Of a stretch of 32,656 nucleotides of DNA, positions 14,262-21,718 are shown piece by piece. How positions within the stretch are numbered: position 1 is the first letter of the stretch; every line of letters starts with the position of its first letter. The stretch spans positions 1 to 32,656 of the forward strand of contig JAUSFV010000029.1 in assembly GCA_030649305.1 (NCBI GenBank), read 5' to 3'. Both the position numbers and the translations under genes were made by a program. Source of the DNA: a bacterium (GTDB taxonomy: Bacteria; Patescibacteriota; Minisyncoccia; Sungbacterales; GWA2-42-14). Below the pieces are notes generated by a model, which searched no databases, was not told where the DNA came from, and worked only from the letters and a program-made list of their open reading frames with translations.

Positions 14262-15478
14262 TTTCTATCTGGATTAAAGACGGGAGGACACAACCGCCTT
14301 CGGATAACGGGTATTACATTCTTGCGGCAAATGGGACATTCCTGAGGAAGGTGAATCCGTACTGGGAAGCTGTGGTGCCGGTGGATCGCATAAGCGTGCT
14401 TGAGAACGAATCGCAGAACCTTACTTTGTTTTTGCCGCAAATTCCGGCAGAATTGACCCAGGATATTATACGTTTTTTTGCGTGGGTCTATAAGACGCAC
14501 GGCACCGAAGCGATGCTTCTTTTGTGGATTCACGAGAAAGATAGGACATATCGTCTTTCGGCTCCCGTGCGGCAGATTGTTTCCTCCGCGCGTATTCATA
14601 CCTACGAGATTCCGACACGCATGCCGGGTGAGCGTTTAATCGGCACTTTCCATTCACACGGCGCCATGGGAGCGTTTCATTCGGGAACCGACTGTTCGGA
14701 TGAATTATCAATAAACGGAATTCACGGCACGATTGGCTGTCTTTCTCTCGGGAAAGATGCCATTGGGTATAATGTCAGCTTGGAAGCATCCGTGAATGGC
14801 ACCCGATTTTCGCTTGAGCCGGAGGCGTGGCTGGTGGGTCTTTCCCGTGAGCAGGAGGAAGCGCGGGACGAGTATGCCGGTGCTACTCTAGCGGTGGAGG
14901 ATTCTGAAAATTCCGATGGCGCGTCGCATGAGACGACACGTGAGCGGGAAGCGGATTCGCCCGCGGATAGTATTTTTCCGGCGGGAAATAAAGTTGTATC
15001 GTCTGACGCAAGCTTTGCGACAGATACGGAGAAGGAAGGCGTTGTGGAGATGAACGCTTTCGATGGCGGGGCATCTTCCAAAAACCTTTCTCTGAAATTG
15101 CGAAAGCGTTCTTTTGAGAGATATCGTTTCGCGCCAGCGTATCAAATGGCGCATGACGGTGCGTATGAACCGCCTCCAGTGTGGCGTGAAAGTATTGTGG
15201 TTCAGTCTTTCTGGTCTCCGTGGGCCGCTCGACGGGCTGAGGGTCATGATCCTGCGAGAGAACTGGCCGAATCAACAGCCGGCGTCGGGTCGGAACCGGC
15301 ACAATATGGGGATGGTATGATTTCGCTTCCGGGTAGGAAGAAATCTTATTTCTTTGTTGTACCTCGGCCCCGGGAGGATTCTCCCGGTGTGATAGCCGGC
15401 TTCAGATCATTTTTAGAACGTAGGAAGGCCACGCGGAAGAAAAAAAGAGAACAGCAAGGAGAACAAAAAAATGTCTAG
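14258..15478 (+). CDS. JAMM/JAB metalloprotease, PRTRC system protein A-like
   Basis: This is a likely zinc isopeptidase that processes or removes the ubiquitin-like protein. The 406-residue protein has a complete JAMM signature: H132-S-H134, seven residues, S142, two residues, D145. An upstream Glu (E84, TEAMLLLWI) is in the place of the catalytic Glu. An N-terminal domain (1-65) precedes the JAB domain (about 66-190), an order like PRTRC protein A. Residues about 195-290 are a Ser/Glu/Asp-rich linker, and the C-terminus is strongly basic. AAAGGAGG lies 7 bases before the ATG at 14258, which overlaps the E2-like stop. Its own end overlaps the E1-like start, so the three are translationally coupled. 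Confidence 0.9.
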   Translation: MISIWIKDGRTQPPSDNGYYILAANGTFLRKVNPYWEAVVPVDRISVLENESQNLTLFLPQIPAELTQDIIRFFAWVYKTHGTEAMLLLWIHEKDRTYRLSAPVRQIVSSARIHTYEIPTRMPGERLIGTFHSHGAMGAFHSGTDCSDELSINGIHGTIGCLSLGKDAIGYNVSLEASVNGTRFSLEPEAWLVGLSREQEEARDEYAGATLAVEDSENSDGASHETTREREADSPADSIFPAGNKVVSSDASFATDTEKEGVVEMNAFDGGASSKNLSLKLRKRSFERYRFAPAYQMAHDGAYEPPPVWRESIVVQSFWSPWAARRAEGHDPARELAESTAGVGSEPAQYGDGMISLPGRKKSYFFVVPRPREDSPGVIAGFRSFLERRKATRKKKREQQGEQKNV

Positions 15479-16178
15479 GGCGGTATTGATTGGGCTCGGA
15501 GGCATCGGTTCTCATCTTGCGGAGCCGCTTGCGCGAACGCTTGTGTTCACAGAGTATCCTCGCGCGCCGGATCGTTTATTGCTTATTGACGGCGATAGGT
15601 ACGAAGAGAAAAATATTTTGCGCCAGCGTGTTTTGCGTCATGGCAATAAAGCGGAGGAGACGGCGGAGATTCTCTCGGGGCTTTTCCCGAAACTTTCGGT
15701 AGAGGCAAAACCGCGTTATGTTGATGTTGAAAATATGTATCTTTTCGTGCGCGAGGACGATGTGGTTTTCCTTGCGGTAGACAATCACGCGACACGAAAG
15801 ATCGTTGCGGAACACGTCGCGACGCTTCAAAACATCCTTTTTATTTCGGGAGGCAATGAGGAATACGACGGCAATACGCAGGTGCATTTGCGGGAGGGCG
15901 GGCGTGACAGAACGCCTCCTCTCACGTGGCAGCATCCCGAAATTCAATCTCCGGCAGATAAGCATCCGGGGGAGCGCGCGTGCGGAGAATTAATCGCGGA
16001 GGGTTCCGCGCCCCAGCTTCTTGCCGTGAATTTCATGATCGCGGCGTTGATGCTTTCTGCCTTTACCCTCTGGCTTCAGGAAAAGCCGTTGTCCTACGGC
16101 GGTTGTTACCTGAATCTTTTGAGCGGCAATGTCAGGCCGGAGAGTTTAAAATATTGGAACGCGCGGGAGACGGCGTAG
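15471..16178 (+). CDS. ThiF/E1-like adenylating enzyme
   Basis: This enzyme likely adenylates the C-terminus of the ubiquitin-like protein and passes it to a Cys. The 235-residue protein is a single ThiF-type Rossmann domain. The nucleotide-binding loop is GLGGIGS (8-14). IDGDRYEEKNILRQ (39-52) holds the usual Asp, Asn and Arg residues for ATP/Mg, and AVDNHATR (102-109) is the conserved D-N-x-x-x-R segment. C171 (GERACGELI) is the candidate catalytic Cys. Eukaryotic-type extra domains are absent. No ThiG, MoaE or other cofactor genes are near, which argues against thiamine or molybdopterin synthesis. The start overlaps the JAMM stop and has AAGGAGA upstream. Confidence 0.9.
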   Translation: MSRAVLIGLGGIGSHLAEPLARTLVFTEYPRAPDRLLLIDGDRYEEKNILRQRVLRHGNKAEETAEILSGLFPKLSVEAKPRYVDVENMYLFVREDDVVFLAVDNHATRKIVAEHVATLQNILFISGGNEEYDGNTQVHLREGGRDRTPPLTWQHPEIQSPADKHPGERACGELIAEGSAPQLLAVNFMIAALMLSAFTLWLQEKPLSYGGCYLNLLSGNVRPESLKYWNARETA

Positions 16179-16252
16179 ATCTGTCTCGTAAAAATGAAAA
16201 ACCCAGCCGGAGGGAATTCGGTAAAAAACAAAACAAAAAAGGAGGAGTTGTC

Positions 16253-16495
16253 ATGAGCGAAGTACGAAGTGATAGGCCGGTTAAGGTGATTGCGGGTGCG
16301 GAAACCGAGTATTTTGACGAAATTGAAGGTATAACAGTTTTGGAACTCCGCGATAAATTGCGTGAAATTCTCAATATCACGCCGGATCACAAAATTGTAC
16401 TGGTGAATGGCCGCGAAGTGCTTGCGGGCGAATACCGCGTAGCGGGCGGTGACGAGGTGGAATTCAAAAAGCCATCCGGTGAGAAGGGTGTGTAG
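16253..16495 (+). CDS. Ubiquitin-like beta-grasp protein ending Gly-Val
   Basis: This is the candidate modifier of the pathway. It has 80 residues and a beta-grasp-like pattern: strand VKVIAG (10-15), strand TEYFDEI (18-24), helix VLELRDKLREIL (29-40), strand KIVLVNGREV (47-56), and the ThiS-like turn AGGDEVEFKK (64-73). The tail is PSGEKGV, so removal of one residue would leave a C-terminal Gly as in ubiquitin-like and PRTRC C-type proteins (which end G-x-K-G). GGAGG lies upstream of the ATG at 16253; the open frame to 15980 overlaps the E1-like gene. It is the last gene before a terminator. A ThiS/MoaD role was considered but the context points to the E1/E2/JAMM set. Confidence 0.78.
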   Translation: MSEVRSDRPVKVIAGAETEYFDEIEGITVLELRDKLREILNITPDHKIVLVNGREVLAGEYRVAGGDEVEFKKPSGEKGV

Positions 16496-16500
16496 TAGTA

Positions 16501-16530
16501 AGAGGGGTATTGCACCCCTCTTTTCTTTTT
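16501..16530 (+). terminator. Intrinsic terminator of the ubiquitin-like operon
   Basis: The stem AGAGGGGT/ACCCCTCT has an ATTGC loop and is followed by a T-rich run. It marks the island's right end. Confidence 0.88.
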
Positions 16531-16564
16531 GTTTTTTATACAAAAAATTGATACTATTACAATA

Positions 16565-16951
16565 ATGAAATATCTGGGCATTGATTACGGGAAAAAACGG
16601 ATTGGGTTGGCACTCTCTGATGAGGAAGGAAAAATTGCGTTTCCGCGCACACAACTTACAACCTACAACGCACAACTTACAACTAAAATAATCGGAGATA
16701 TTATTAAAAAGGAGGGGGTAGAAAAAATCGTTGTTGGGGTTCCCGTGACATTTGGCGGAAAAGAGTCGGCGCAAACGGTTGAGGCGCGCGCATTTGGTGA
16801 GAAGCTTCAAAAAGCGGTACAATTACCGGTAGAGTATGAGAATGAACTTCTGACGACGAAGATGGCGTTGAAGGGCGGTGTTGCGAAAAATAAAGTGGAC
16901 GCGGCATCTGCGGCGATTTTGCTGCAATCCTATCTTGATAAGTTGAATTAA
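16565..16951 (+). CDS. ruvX: Holliday junction resolvase-like RuvX/YqgF
   Basis: This is a small RNase H-fold nuclease implicated in rRNA processing or Holliday junction resolution. The 128-residue product has GIDYGKKRIGLALSD (5-19) with the catalytic Asp, VVGVPVTFGG (56-65), a conserved E-x-E-LLTT-x-MA segment (92-101), and KNKVDAASAAILLQSYL (108-124) with the last Asp. Residues about 29-40 (TQLTTYNAQLTT) replace the usual linker and are encoded by a direct repeat. The start at 16565 gives the family N-terminus; no SD is present. Confidence 0.92.
   Translation: MKYLGIDYGKKRIGLALSDEEGKIAFPRTQLTTYNAQLTTKIIGDIIKKEGVEKIVVGVPVTFGGKESAQTVEARAFGEKLQKAVQLPVEYENELLTTKMALKGGVAKNKVDAASAAILLQSYLDKLN
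16651..16684. repeat. Direct repeat inside ruvX
   Basis: ACAACTTACAAC occurs at 16651-16662 and again at about 16672-16683, with a related CCTACAACGC between. The frame reads through it. Confidence 0.75.
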
Positions 16952-16952
16952 A

Positions 16953-17041
16953 AAATACCCGAATATGTATGCGAATGTATGCAAATAGTATTCGAATTCG
17001 CATATCATTAGCATATATTTGCATATTTATTAGTGTAGATT
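16953..17041. repeat. Palindromic short-word repeat upstream of the glycosyltransferase
   Basis: The left half has CGAATATGTATGCGAATG and TATGCAAATA words. The right half has the complements TTCGCATATC and TATATTTGCATA. The imperfect palindrome fills the 90-base gap and ends close to the ATG at 17042. No SD is visible. Confidence 0.75.
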
Positions 17042-17782
17042 ATGTTTCTTTCCTGGCTCATTCCCGCCCACAATGAAGAGCGGCGCATTGAAAAAACCAT
17101 CCGCGAGGTGGATTCGTATTTGCGTACTAAAAAAAATCTTGATTCGTCGTTCCAATACGAAATTATTTTAATAAACGCGGGCTCAACCGACAAAACGCAG
17201 GAAATCGCGGAGCGTCTTACAAAAGAGGTTGCGAATTTTTCGATACTCGTAACAGACGGCCGCGGCAAGGGTTGGGCGGTAAAAGAAGGAATGTTGAAAT
17301 CGCACGGCGACATCCGTTTGTTTTCCGACGCCGATAACGCGACAAGTCCTGACCATTGGGACCGATTCGCCCCGTTGTTTACGAAAGGTTTTGACGTGGT
17401 TATCGGCTCGCGCCACTACCGGGACGTCCCCGGGGCGCAACAGCGGGTGGGAGAGCCTCTGGTACGGCGCATTGCCGGGCAGATGGGCAATCTTTGGATT
17501 CAGGCGCTTGCGGTTCCCGGCATCTGGGATACGCAGGCGGGGTTCAAGGCGTTTACGAAAAAAGCCGCGGAAGATATTTTCTCAAAAACCCTCATGTTCG
17601 GTTTTTCGTTTGATATTGAAGTATTGGCGCTTGCGCGTCGTCTGAAGTACAAAATCAATATCGTGGCACTTGATTGGAAACATGACCCCGATAGCAAGGT
17701 GACTATGAAATCATATATTCAGGTGCTGTTGGATGTAGTGAAGATTCGGTGGAATCTTATTACTAGAAAATATAGTCAGTAG
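17042..17782 (+). CDS. Family 2 glycosyltransferase, polyprenyl-phosphate sugar transferase-like
   Basis: This is a GT-A-fold glycosyltransferase of 246 residues, of the dolichyl/undecaprenyl-phosphate glucose or mannose synthase type by overall layout. Conserved parts are WLIPAHNEERRIEKTI (5-20), GRGKGWAVKEGM (about 76-87), the SDADNATS metal motif (about 97-104), VVIGSRHY, and a QAGFKAF acceptor-site region. Oddly, the normally conserved D-D-G-S-T-D near residue 47 reads N-A-G-S-T-D (LINAGSTDKT), so the nucleotide-binding acidic pair is missing. There is no clear C-terminal membrane anchor. The start lies right after a palindromic repeat. Confidence 0.88.
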   Translation: MFLSWLIPAHNEERRIEKTIREVDSYLRTKKNLDSSFQYEIILINAGSTDKTQEIAERLTKEVANFSILVTDGRGKGWAVKEGMLKSHGDIRLFSDADNATSPDHWDRFAPLFTKGFDVVIGSRHYRDVPGAQQRVGEPLVRRIAGQMGNLWIQALAVPGIWDTQAGFKAFTKKAAEDIFSKTLMFGFSFDIEVLALARRLKYKINIVALDWKHDPDSKVTMKSYIQVLLDVVKIRWNLITRKYSQ

Positions 17783-17873
17783 ACCCGCCACAAATACACG
17801 AATGGGCACGAATGACACTAATGAAAAATCGTATTCGTGACATTCGTGAAGATTTTGTGTATTGGTGTCGAGT
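17783..17873. repeat. Palindromic short-word repeat upstream of galT
   Basis: This is a near-identical copy of the element at 2819-2911, with the same CGCCACAAATACACGAATG start and the same TTGGTGTCGAGT end. It begins at the glycosyltransferase stop codon and ends at the galT start. Confidence 0.9.
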
Positions 17874-18881
17874 ATGATGAAATCTATCTCCGAACTCCGC
17901 CAAGACCTCGTTTCGGGCGACTGGGTTGTTATCGCGACCGGCAGGGCAAAGCGTCCGCATGAATTTTCCAAAACGAAGCGCCCTTCGTTTGTTCAGCCAA
18001 AAAAATTATGTCCGTTTGAAACGCTTCATAACGACGCGGTTTCGGTATACGCGATTGACGGAGAACGGGGTAAGGAAAATTGGTGGGTTGAAGTGATACC
18101 GAATAAATACCCCGCCTTCGGCAAGGGGGGAGTATGCGCGGTATTTCACAACGCGGGGCCATATCAGCGGACTGATGGCGTCGGATTTCATGAGGTGGTG
18201 GTAACGCGTGATCACGAGCGCTCTATCGGCCGCATGACGAAGGAAGAGGTTGAAGTGATACTCCGCGCGTATCAGGACCGTTATTTTGCCCTGAAAAACG
18301 ACGCCTGTGTTGAATATATTTCCGTATTTCATAATCATGGCGTTTTGGCGGGAGCTTCTATTTCTCATCCCCATTCGCAGATTATTGCGATTCCCGTTGT
18401 TCCGCCCGATATTCAGCGAAGTTTGGAGGGTTCCGCGCGCTATTTTCATAAACACCAGACCTGCGTCCATTGTGAAATGGTGCGTCATGAAATAAAAGAA
18501 AAAAAGCGTGTTATTTATGAGAATGATGTATTTGCGGTGTTCGCTCCCTACGCGTCAAAGATAGCATTTGAGATGCGCGTATTTCCGAAATTCCATTCTC
18601 CGCATTTTGAGGAAATGTCTAGTCGCGACCGCGAAGCGTGCGCTGATGCGCTTCGCGCAGCACTTGCGAAGTTGTATAAGGGATTAAAGAATCCTGATTT
18701 TAATTTTTTTATTCATACGGCACCCGTGGGGGAGTCGAAGGAATTTCGCCACTACCATTGGCATCTTGAAATTATTCCGAAAACCGGCATTTGGGCGGGG
18801 TTTGAAATCGGTACGGGCATTGAAATTTCCGTGATTGCGCCCGAAACCGCCGCTGCGTTTTTGAGAAAGATTAAGGTATAA
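17874..18881 (+). CDS. galT: Galactose-1-phosphate uridylyltransferase-like
   Basis: This cytoplasmic HIT-superfamily nucleotidyltransferase exchanges UMP between UDP-sugar and sugar 1-phosphate. The 335-residue protein has the catalytic HPHSQ (165-169) after VFHNHGVLAGAS, and the C-terminal FRHYHWHLEIIP. ELRQDLVSGDWVVIATGR (7-24) is the typical N-terminus. The zinc motif normally C-P-F-C reads C-P-F-E (46-49), while a later C-x-x-C (TCVHC, about 197) may compensate. The ATG at 17874 (or 17877) follows the palindromic repeat; the TTG at 17862 lies inside it. Confidence 0.9.
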   Translation: MMKSISELRQDLVSGDWVVIATGRAKRPHEFSKTKRPSFVQPKKLCPFETLHNDAVSVYAIDGERGKENWWVEVIPNKYPAFGKGGVCAVFHNAGPYQRTDGVGFHEVVVTRDHERSIGRMTKEEVEVILRAYQDRYFALKNDACVEYISVFHNHGVLAGASISHPHSQIIAIPVVPPDIQRSLEGSARYFHKHQTCVHCEMVRHEIKEKKRVIYENDVFAVFAPYASKIAFEMRVFPKFHSPHFEEMSSRDREACADALRAALAKLYKGLKNPDFNFFIHTAPVGESKEFRHYHWHLEIIPKTGIWAGFEIGTGIEISVIAPETAAAFLRKIKV

Positions 18882-18897
18882 TAAAAATAACTCAAAC

Positions 18898-19635
18898 ATG
18901 AAATATCATGATGATGCGTGGGGAGCGCAGTTACTTGCCCAGTATAAAAGCAGAAATCAAGATAAAACTTTTGAAATTATAGAGCGGGAGGATGGCTATA
19001 TTGCCGCTGGCTCTTCTCCCGGTTATTATTTTTGGAATTATTCAAGGTGGTCGCCGATGGAGAGGCGGGCGATTGTATATGCGCAAGGAAGGGTTTTGGA
19101 CGTTGGTTGTGGAGCGGGCAGACATTCTTTATATTTACAAAATCGAGGCTTCGATGTAACGGGCATAGACAATTCTCCGGGGGCAATTAGAGTCTGTAAA
19201 TTGAGGGGATTAAAAAAAGTAAAGGTTCTCCCAGTTGAGCATATTGAAAAATTTAGTTTGAACTCTTTTGACACAGTTTTGATGCTTGGAAATAATTTTG
19301 GGCTTTTCGGCAATCCTCGGCGAGCAAAAGTTCTTCTTAAAAAGATGTATAAAATTACTTCCCCGAAAGCGAAAATAATTGTTGAAAATAGAAATCCCTA
19401 TAAAACCAACGATTCAGCCCACCTGCAATATCATAAGTTGAATAAAAGAAGGGGAAGGATGCCGGGGCAAATTCGTATGCGTGTACGGTTTGATAAACTC
19501 ATTAGTGGGTGGTTTGACTACTTATTCGTTTCACCCCAAGAAATGCAACAAATTCTTAAGGGAAGCGGCTGGCGGGTAAAAAAACTTATTGTTTCAGGTG
19601 GCGCAGAATATTTTTCGATTATCGTGAAAAGCTAA
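18898..19635 (+). CDS. Class I SAM-dependent methyltransferase
   Basis: This methyltransferase has an unidentified substrate. It is 245 residues, with motif I LDVGCGAGRHS (67-77), the acidic post-I residue in VTGIDNS, and NSFDTVLMLGN as motif II/III. The N-terminal 60 residues (YYFWNYSRWSPMERR) may form a substrate lid. The coding sequence looks more AT-rich than the neighbours, which may indicate a different history, but I did not measure it. It stands 16 bases after galT without an SD. Confidence 0.88.
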   Translation: MKYHDDAWGAQLLAQYKSRNQDKTFEIIEREDGYIAAGSSPGYYFWNYSRWSPMERRAIVYAQGRVLDVGCGAGRHSLYLQNRGFDVTGIDNSPGAIRVCKLRGLKKVKVLPVEHIEKFSLNSFDTVLMLGNNFGLFGNPRRAKVLLKKMYKITSPKAKIIVENRNPYKTNDSAHLQYHKLNKRRGRMPGQIRMRVRFDKLISGWFDYLFVSPQEMQQILKGSGWRVKKLIVSGGAEYFSIIVKS

Positions 19636-19648
19636 TTCTTTGTTGTCT

Positions 19649-20413
19649 ATGAAGTCGATTGTTATCGCGAATTGGAAAATGAACCCCCAAATCCTGCGGG
19701 AAGCCTCGGGGCTTTTTCGCGCCGTCGCAAAAGGTGTCCGCGGTATAAAAAATATTGACGTCGTCATCGCTCCGCCATTTGTATATCTTCCATTGTTGGA
19801 AGTTGGTCGTGGGAAGTCGGTAGTTGCGCTAGCAGCGCAGGATTCTTTCTGGGAAGATCGGGGTGCTTACACAGGCGAAATTTCTCCGACCATGTTGAAA
19901 GCTCTCGGCGTAACGTACGTAATTATCGGCCACTCGGAGCGGCGGATGCATTTGGGTGAAACAGACGAGATGGTAAATAAAAAAATTAAAGCCGTGCTTA
20001 AGGCCGGTTTAACGCCAGTTCTTTGCGTGGGGGAACGGACGCGGGAGCGCGTGAACGAGATTCCGGTATTTGTGGGCGAGCAAGTAAAAAAAGCCCTCGT
20101 GGGGCTTAAAAAGGGTGAATTTAAGAATGGGGTTATCGCGTATGAGCCCGTCTGGGCAATTGGCACGGGAACGCCCGATACTCCCGAAGGTGCTACGCGC
20201 GCGGCATTGTATATCAGAAAAATAGTGCGCGATATGCTGGGCGGGAACGTTGCGGATTCGCTTCGCGTCATCTACGGCGGTTCGGTAAACGCGGGCAATG
20301 CGGCATCATTTATTTCGCGCGATATCCGCGGCATGGAAGGGATGCTTGTCGGCGGGGCGAGCCTGAAAGCGGAGGAATTTATTGAAATTGTACGGCGTGT
20401 TTCTGCGCAGTAA
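19649..20413 (+). CDS. tpiA: Triosephosphate isomerase
   Basis: This glycolytic TIM barrel interconverts dihydroxyacetone phosphate and glyceraldehyde 3-phosphate. The 254-residue protein has ANWKMN with K10, IGHSERR with H95, and the AYEPVWAIGTG loop with catalytic E166; the phosphate-binding GGSVNAGN and VGGASL follow. The start at 19649 gives the standard MKSIVIANWKMN; an in-frame codon at 19640 adds three residues and is less likely. No SD. Confidence 0.96.
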   Translation: MKSIVIANWKMNPQILREASGLFRAVAKGVRGIKNIDVVIAPPFVYLPLLEVGRGKSVVALAAQDSFWEDRGAYTGEISPTMLKALGVTYVIIGHSERRMHLGETDEMVNKKIKAVLKAGLTPVLCVGERTRERVNEIPVFVGEQVKKALVGLKKGEFKNGVIAYEPVWAIGTGTPDTPEGATRAALYIRKIVRDMLGGNVADSLRVIYGGSVNAGNAASFISRDIRGMEGMLVGGASLKAEEFIEIVRRVSAQ

Positions 20414-20447
20414 CTTTCGTTTCGTTGTACGTTTTTTTCCGCCCTTG

Positions 20448-20476
20448 TTGTACTATCCTTATTAGAATTGTATTAT
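20448..20476 (+). promoter_or_regulatory. Candidate promoter for the 20496 gene
   Basis: TTGTAC (20448-20453), a 17-base spacer and TATTAT (20471-20476) lie 19 bases before the ATG. Confidence 0.4.
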
Positions 20477-20495
20477 TGGTATTAATTGAAAAAAT

Positions 20496-21560
20496 ATGGG
20501 AAATGAAGAACTTAAAAATTATATAGAACAATCAAGAAAAGCAGGCATGGGTGATGCGCAAATAGGGGATGCTCTTCGCGGTGCGGGGTGGTCTGAGCCC
20601 ATGATTAGCGAAGCGTTTGGTATGTTTACAGAACCGGTAACTTCATCTGCCCAGCAAACCGGGGGTGGTATGGGTCTTCAGGTGCTTTCTATGCCCCCGA
20701 GGACGATTGGCCGGTTTAAGGCAAGCAAGCTTATCGCGATTTCAAGTTGGAATATTTTGAAGCAAGACAAGGAAATGCTTTTTTTTCCGGTGTTTGCCGT
20801 ACTCGCGGACATCGTGATATTAGCTATCGCCGGCGCGCTGTATTATTTTGTTTTCGGCGGCGATTTTAAGGCGTTGAGCTCGGTAGGCGACAGTTCATCT
20901 CCAAAATCAGACCCGTTTTTTACGGCCGTTGTTCTTGCGCTCTATTTTTTACTTTTTTTCATCGCGACATTTTTTCAAGCCGGCATGGTTTCTATCATTC
21001 GCGGCCGCCTATATGGGCAGAACCTTACGTTTGGTGACGGCATGAAGAATGCCGCGCGCCATATCGGAAAGATTTTTTTGTGGTCGTTGCTCTCTGCGTC
21101 GGTTGGCGTCATTCTTCAAAGCATTGCTGAACGCTCCAAACTTCTCGGCAGAATCATTGTCTGGATTCTCGGGTCCTTATGGAGTATTCTGTCGTTTTTT
21201 GTTGTGCCCGTCCTCATCATGGAGGACATTTCGCTTTTTGGTTCTCTAAAAAAATCAGCCTCGGTCATTAAAAAAACATGGGGAGAAATTATTATTCTTG
21301 ATGTTGGGGTGAGTTTCTTTTTTATGGTGATAGGGCTTTTGGCGGCACTCGTGTTTATCGCGACCCTGTTTACGGCGAATTTTCTTATCATATTGATTTC
21401 TGGAATATTACTGGCGATTTTTTTCATGTTGCTTTTGGTTATTTCCTCTGTGCTGGATGTGATATTTAAAGTCGTGCTGTATCAATTCGCAAATACCGGT
21501 ACGATACCCCAAGGATTTTCTCTTGAACTTATGCGGTATGCTTTCAAGAGCAAAAAGTAA
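20496..21560 (+). CDS. DUF6159-like polytopic membrane protein
   Basis: This 354-residue membrane protein of unknown function begins with a short helical domain (about 1-42, LKNYIEQSRKAGMGDAQIGD and AGWSEPMISEAF), a module common at the start of Patescibacteria proteins. After a linker comes IAISSWNILKQDKEMLFFPV (about 81-100), the opening of DUF6159-like proteins, then about six hydrophobic segments. No enzyme motif is visible. The start is supported by a promoter-like sequence nearby, not by an SD. Confidence 0.8.
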   Translation: MGNEELKNYIEQSRKAGMGDAQIGDALRGAGWSEPMISEAFGMFTEPVTSSAQQTGGGMGLQVLSMPPRTIGRFKASKLIAISSWNILKQDKEMLFFPVFAVLADIVILAIAGALYYFVFGGDFKALSSVGDSSSPKSDPFFTAVVLALYFLLFFIATFFQAGMVSIIRGRLYGQNLTFGDGMKNAARHIGKIFLWSLLSASVGVILQSIAERSKLLGRIIVWILGSLWSILSFFVVPVLIMEDISLFGSLKKSASVIKKTWGEIIILDVGVSFFFMVIGLLAALVFIATLFTANFLIILISGILLAIFFMLLLVISSVLDVIFKVVLYQFANTGTIPQGFSLELMRYAFKSKK

Positions 21561-21718
21561 CAAAGCGCTTGCGTGATACAAAATATCAGCAGGCGCGTGA
21601 TTCGTGGCTATTTTTTGACTGGAGAGTTATAAAAAAGTAAATATGATAGATGCATATAAGAAAATTCGCAATATAACGTATCGCGTTTTTTCTTCCTATG
21701 CTTCTCCATGTATAATTT

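Noticed and set aside
16253-16495. Reading the small beta-grasp protein and ThiF-like enzyme as thiamine or molybdopterin synthesis
   Set aside because: No other gene of those pathways is in the window, and the two are coupled to a JAMM protease and an E2-like protein, which fits a ubiquitin-like pathway better. A sequence search would still be the decisive test.
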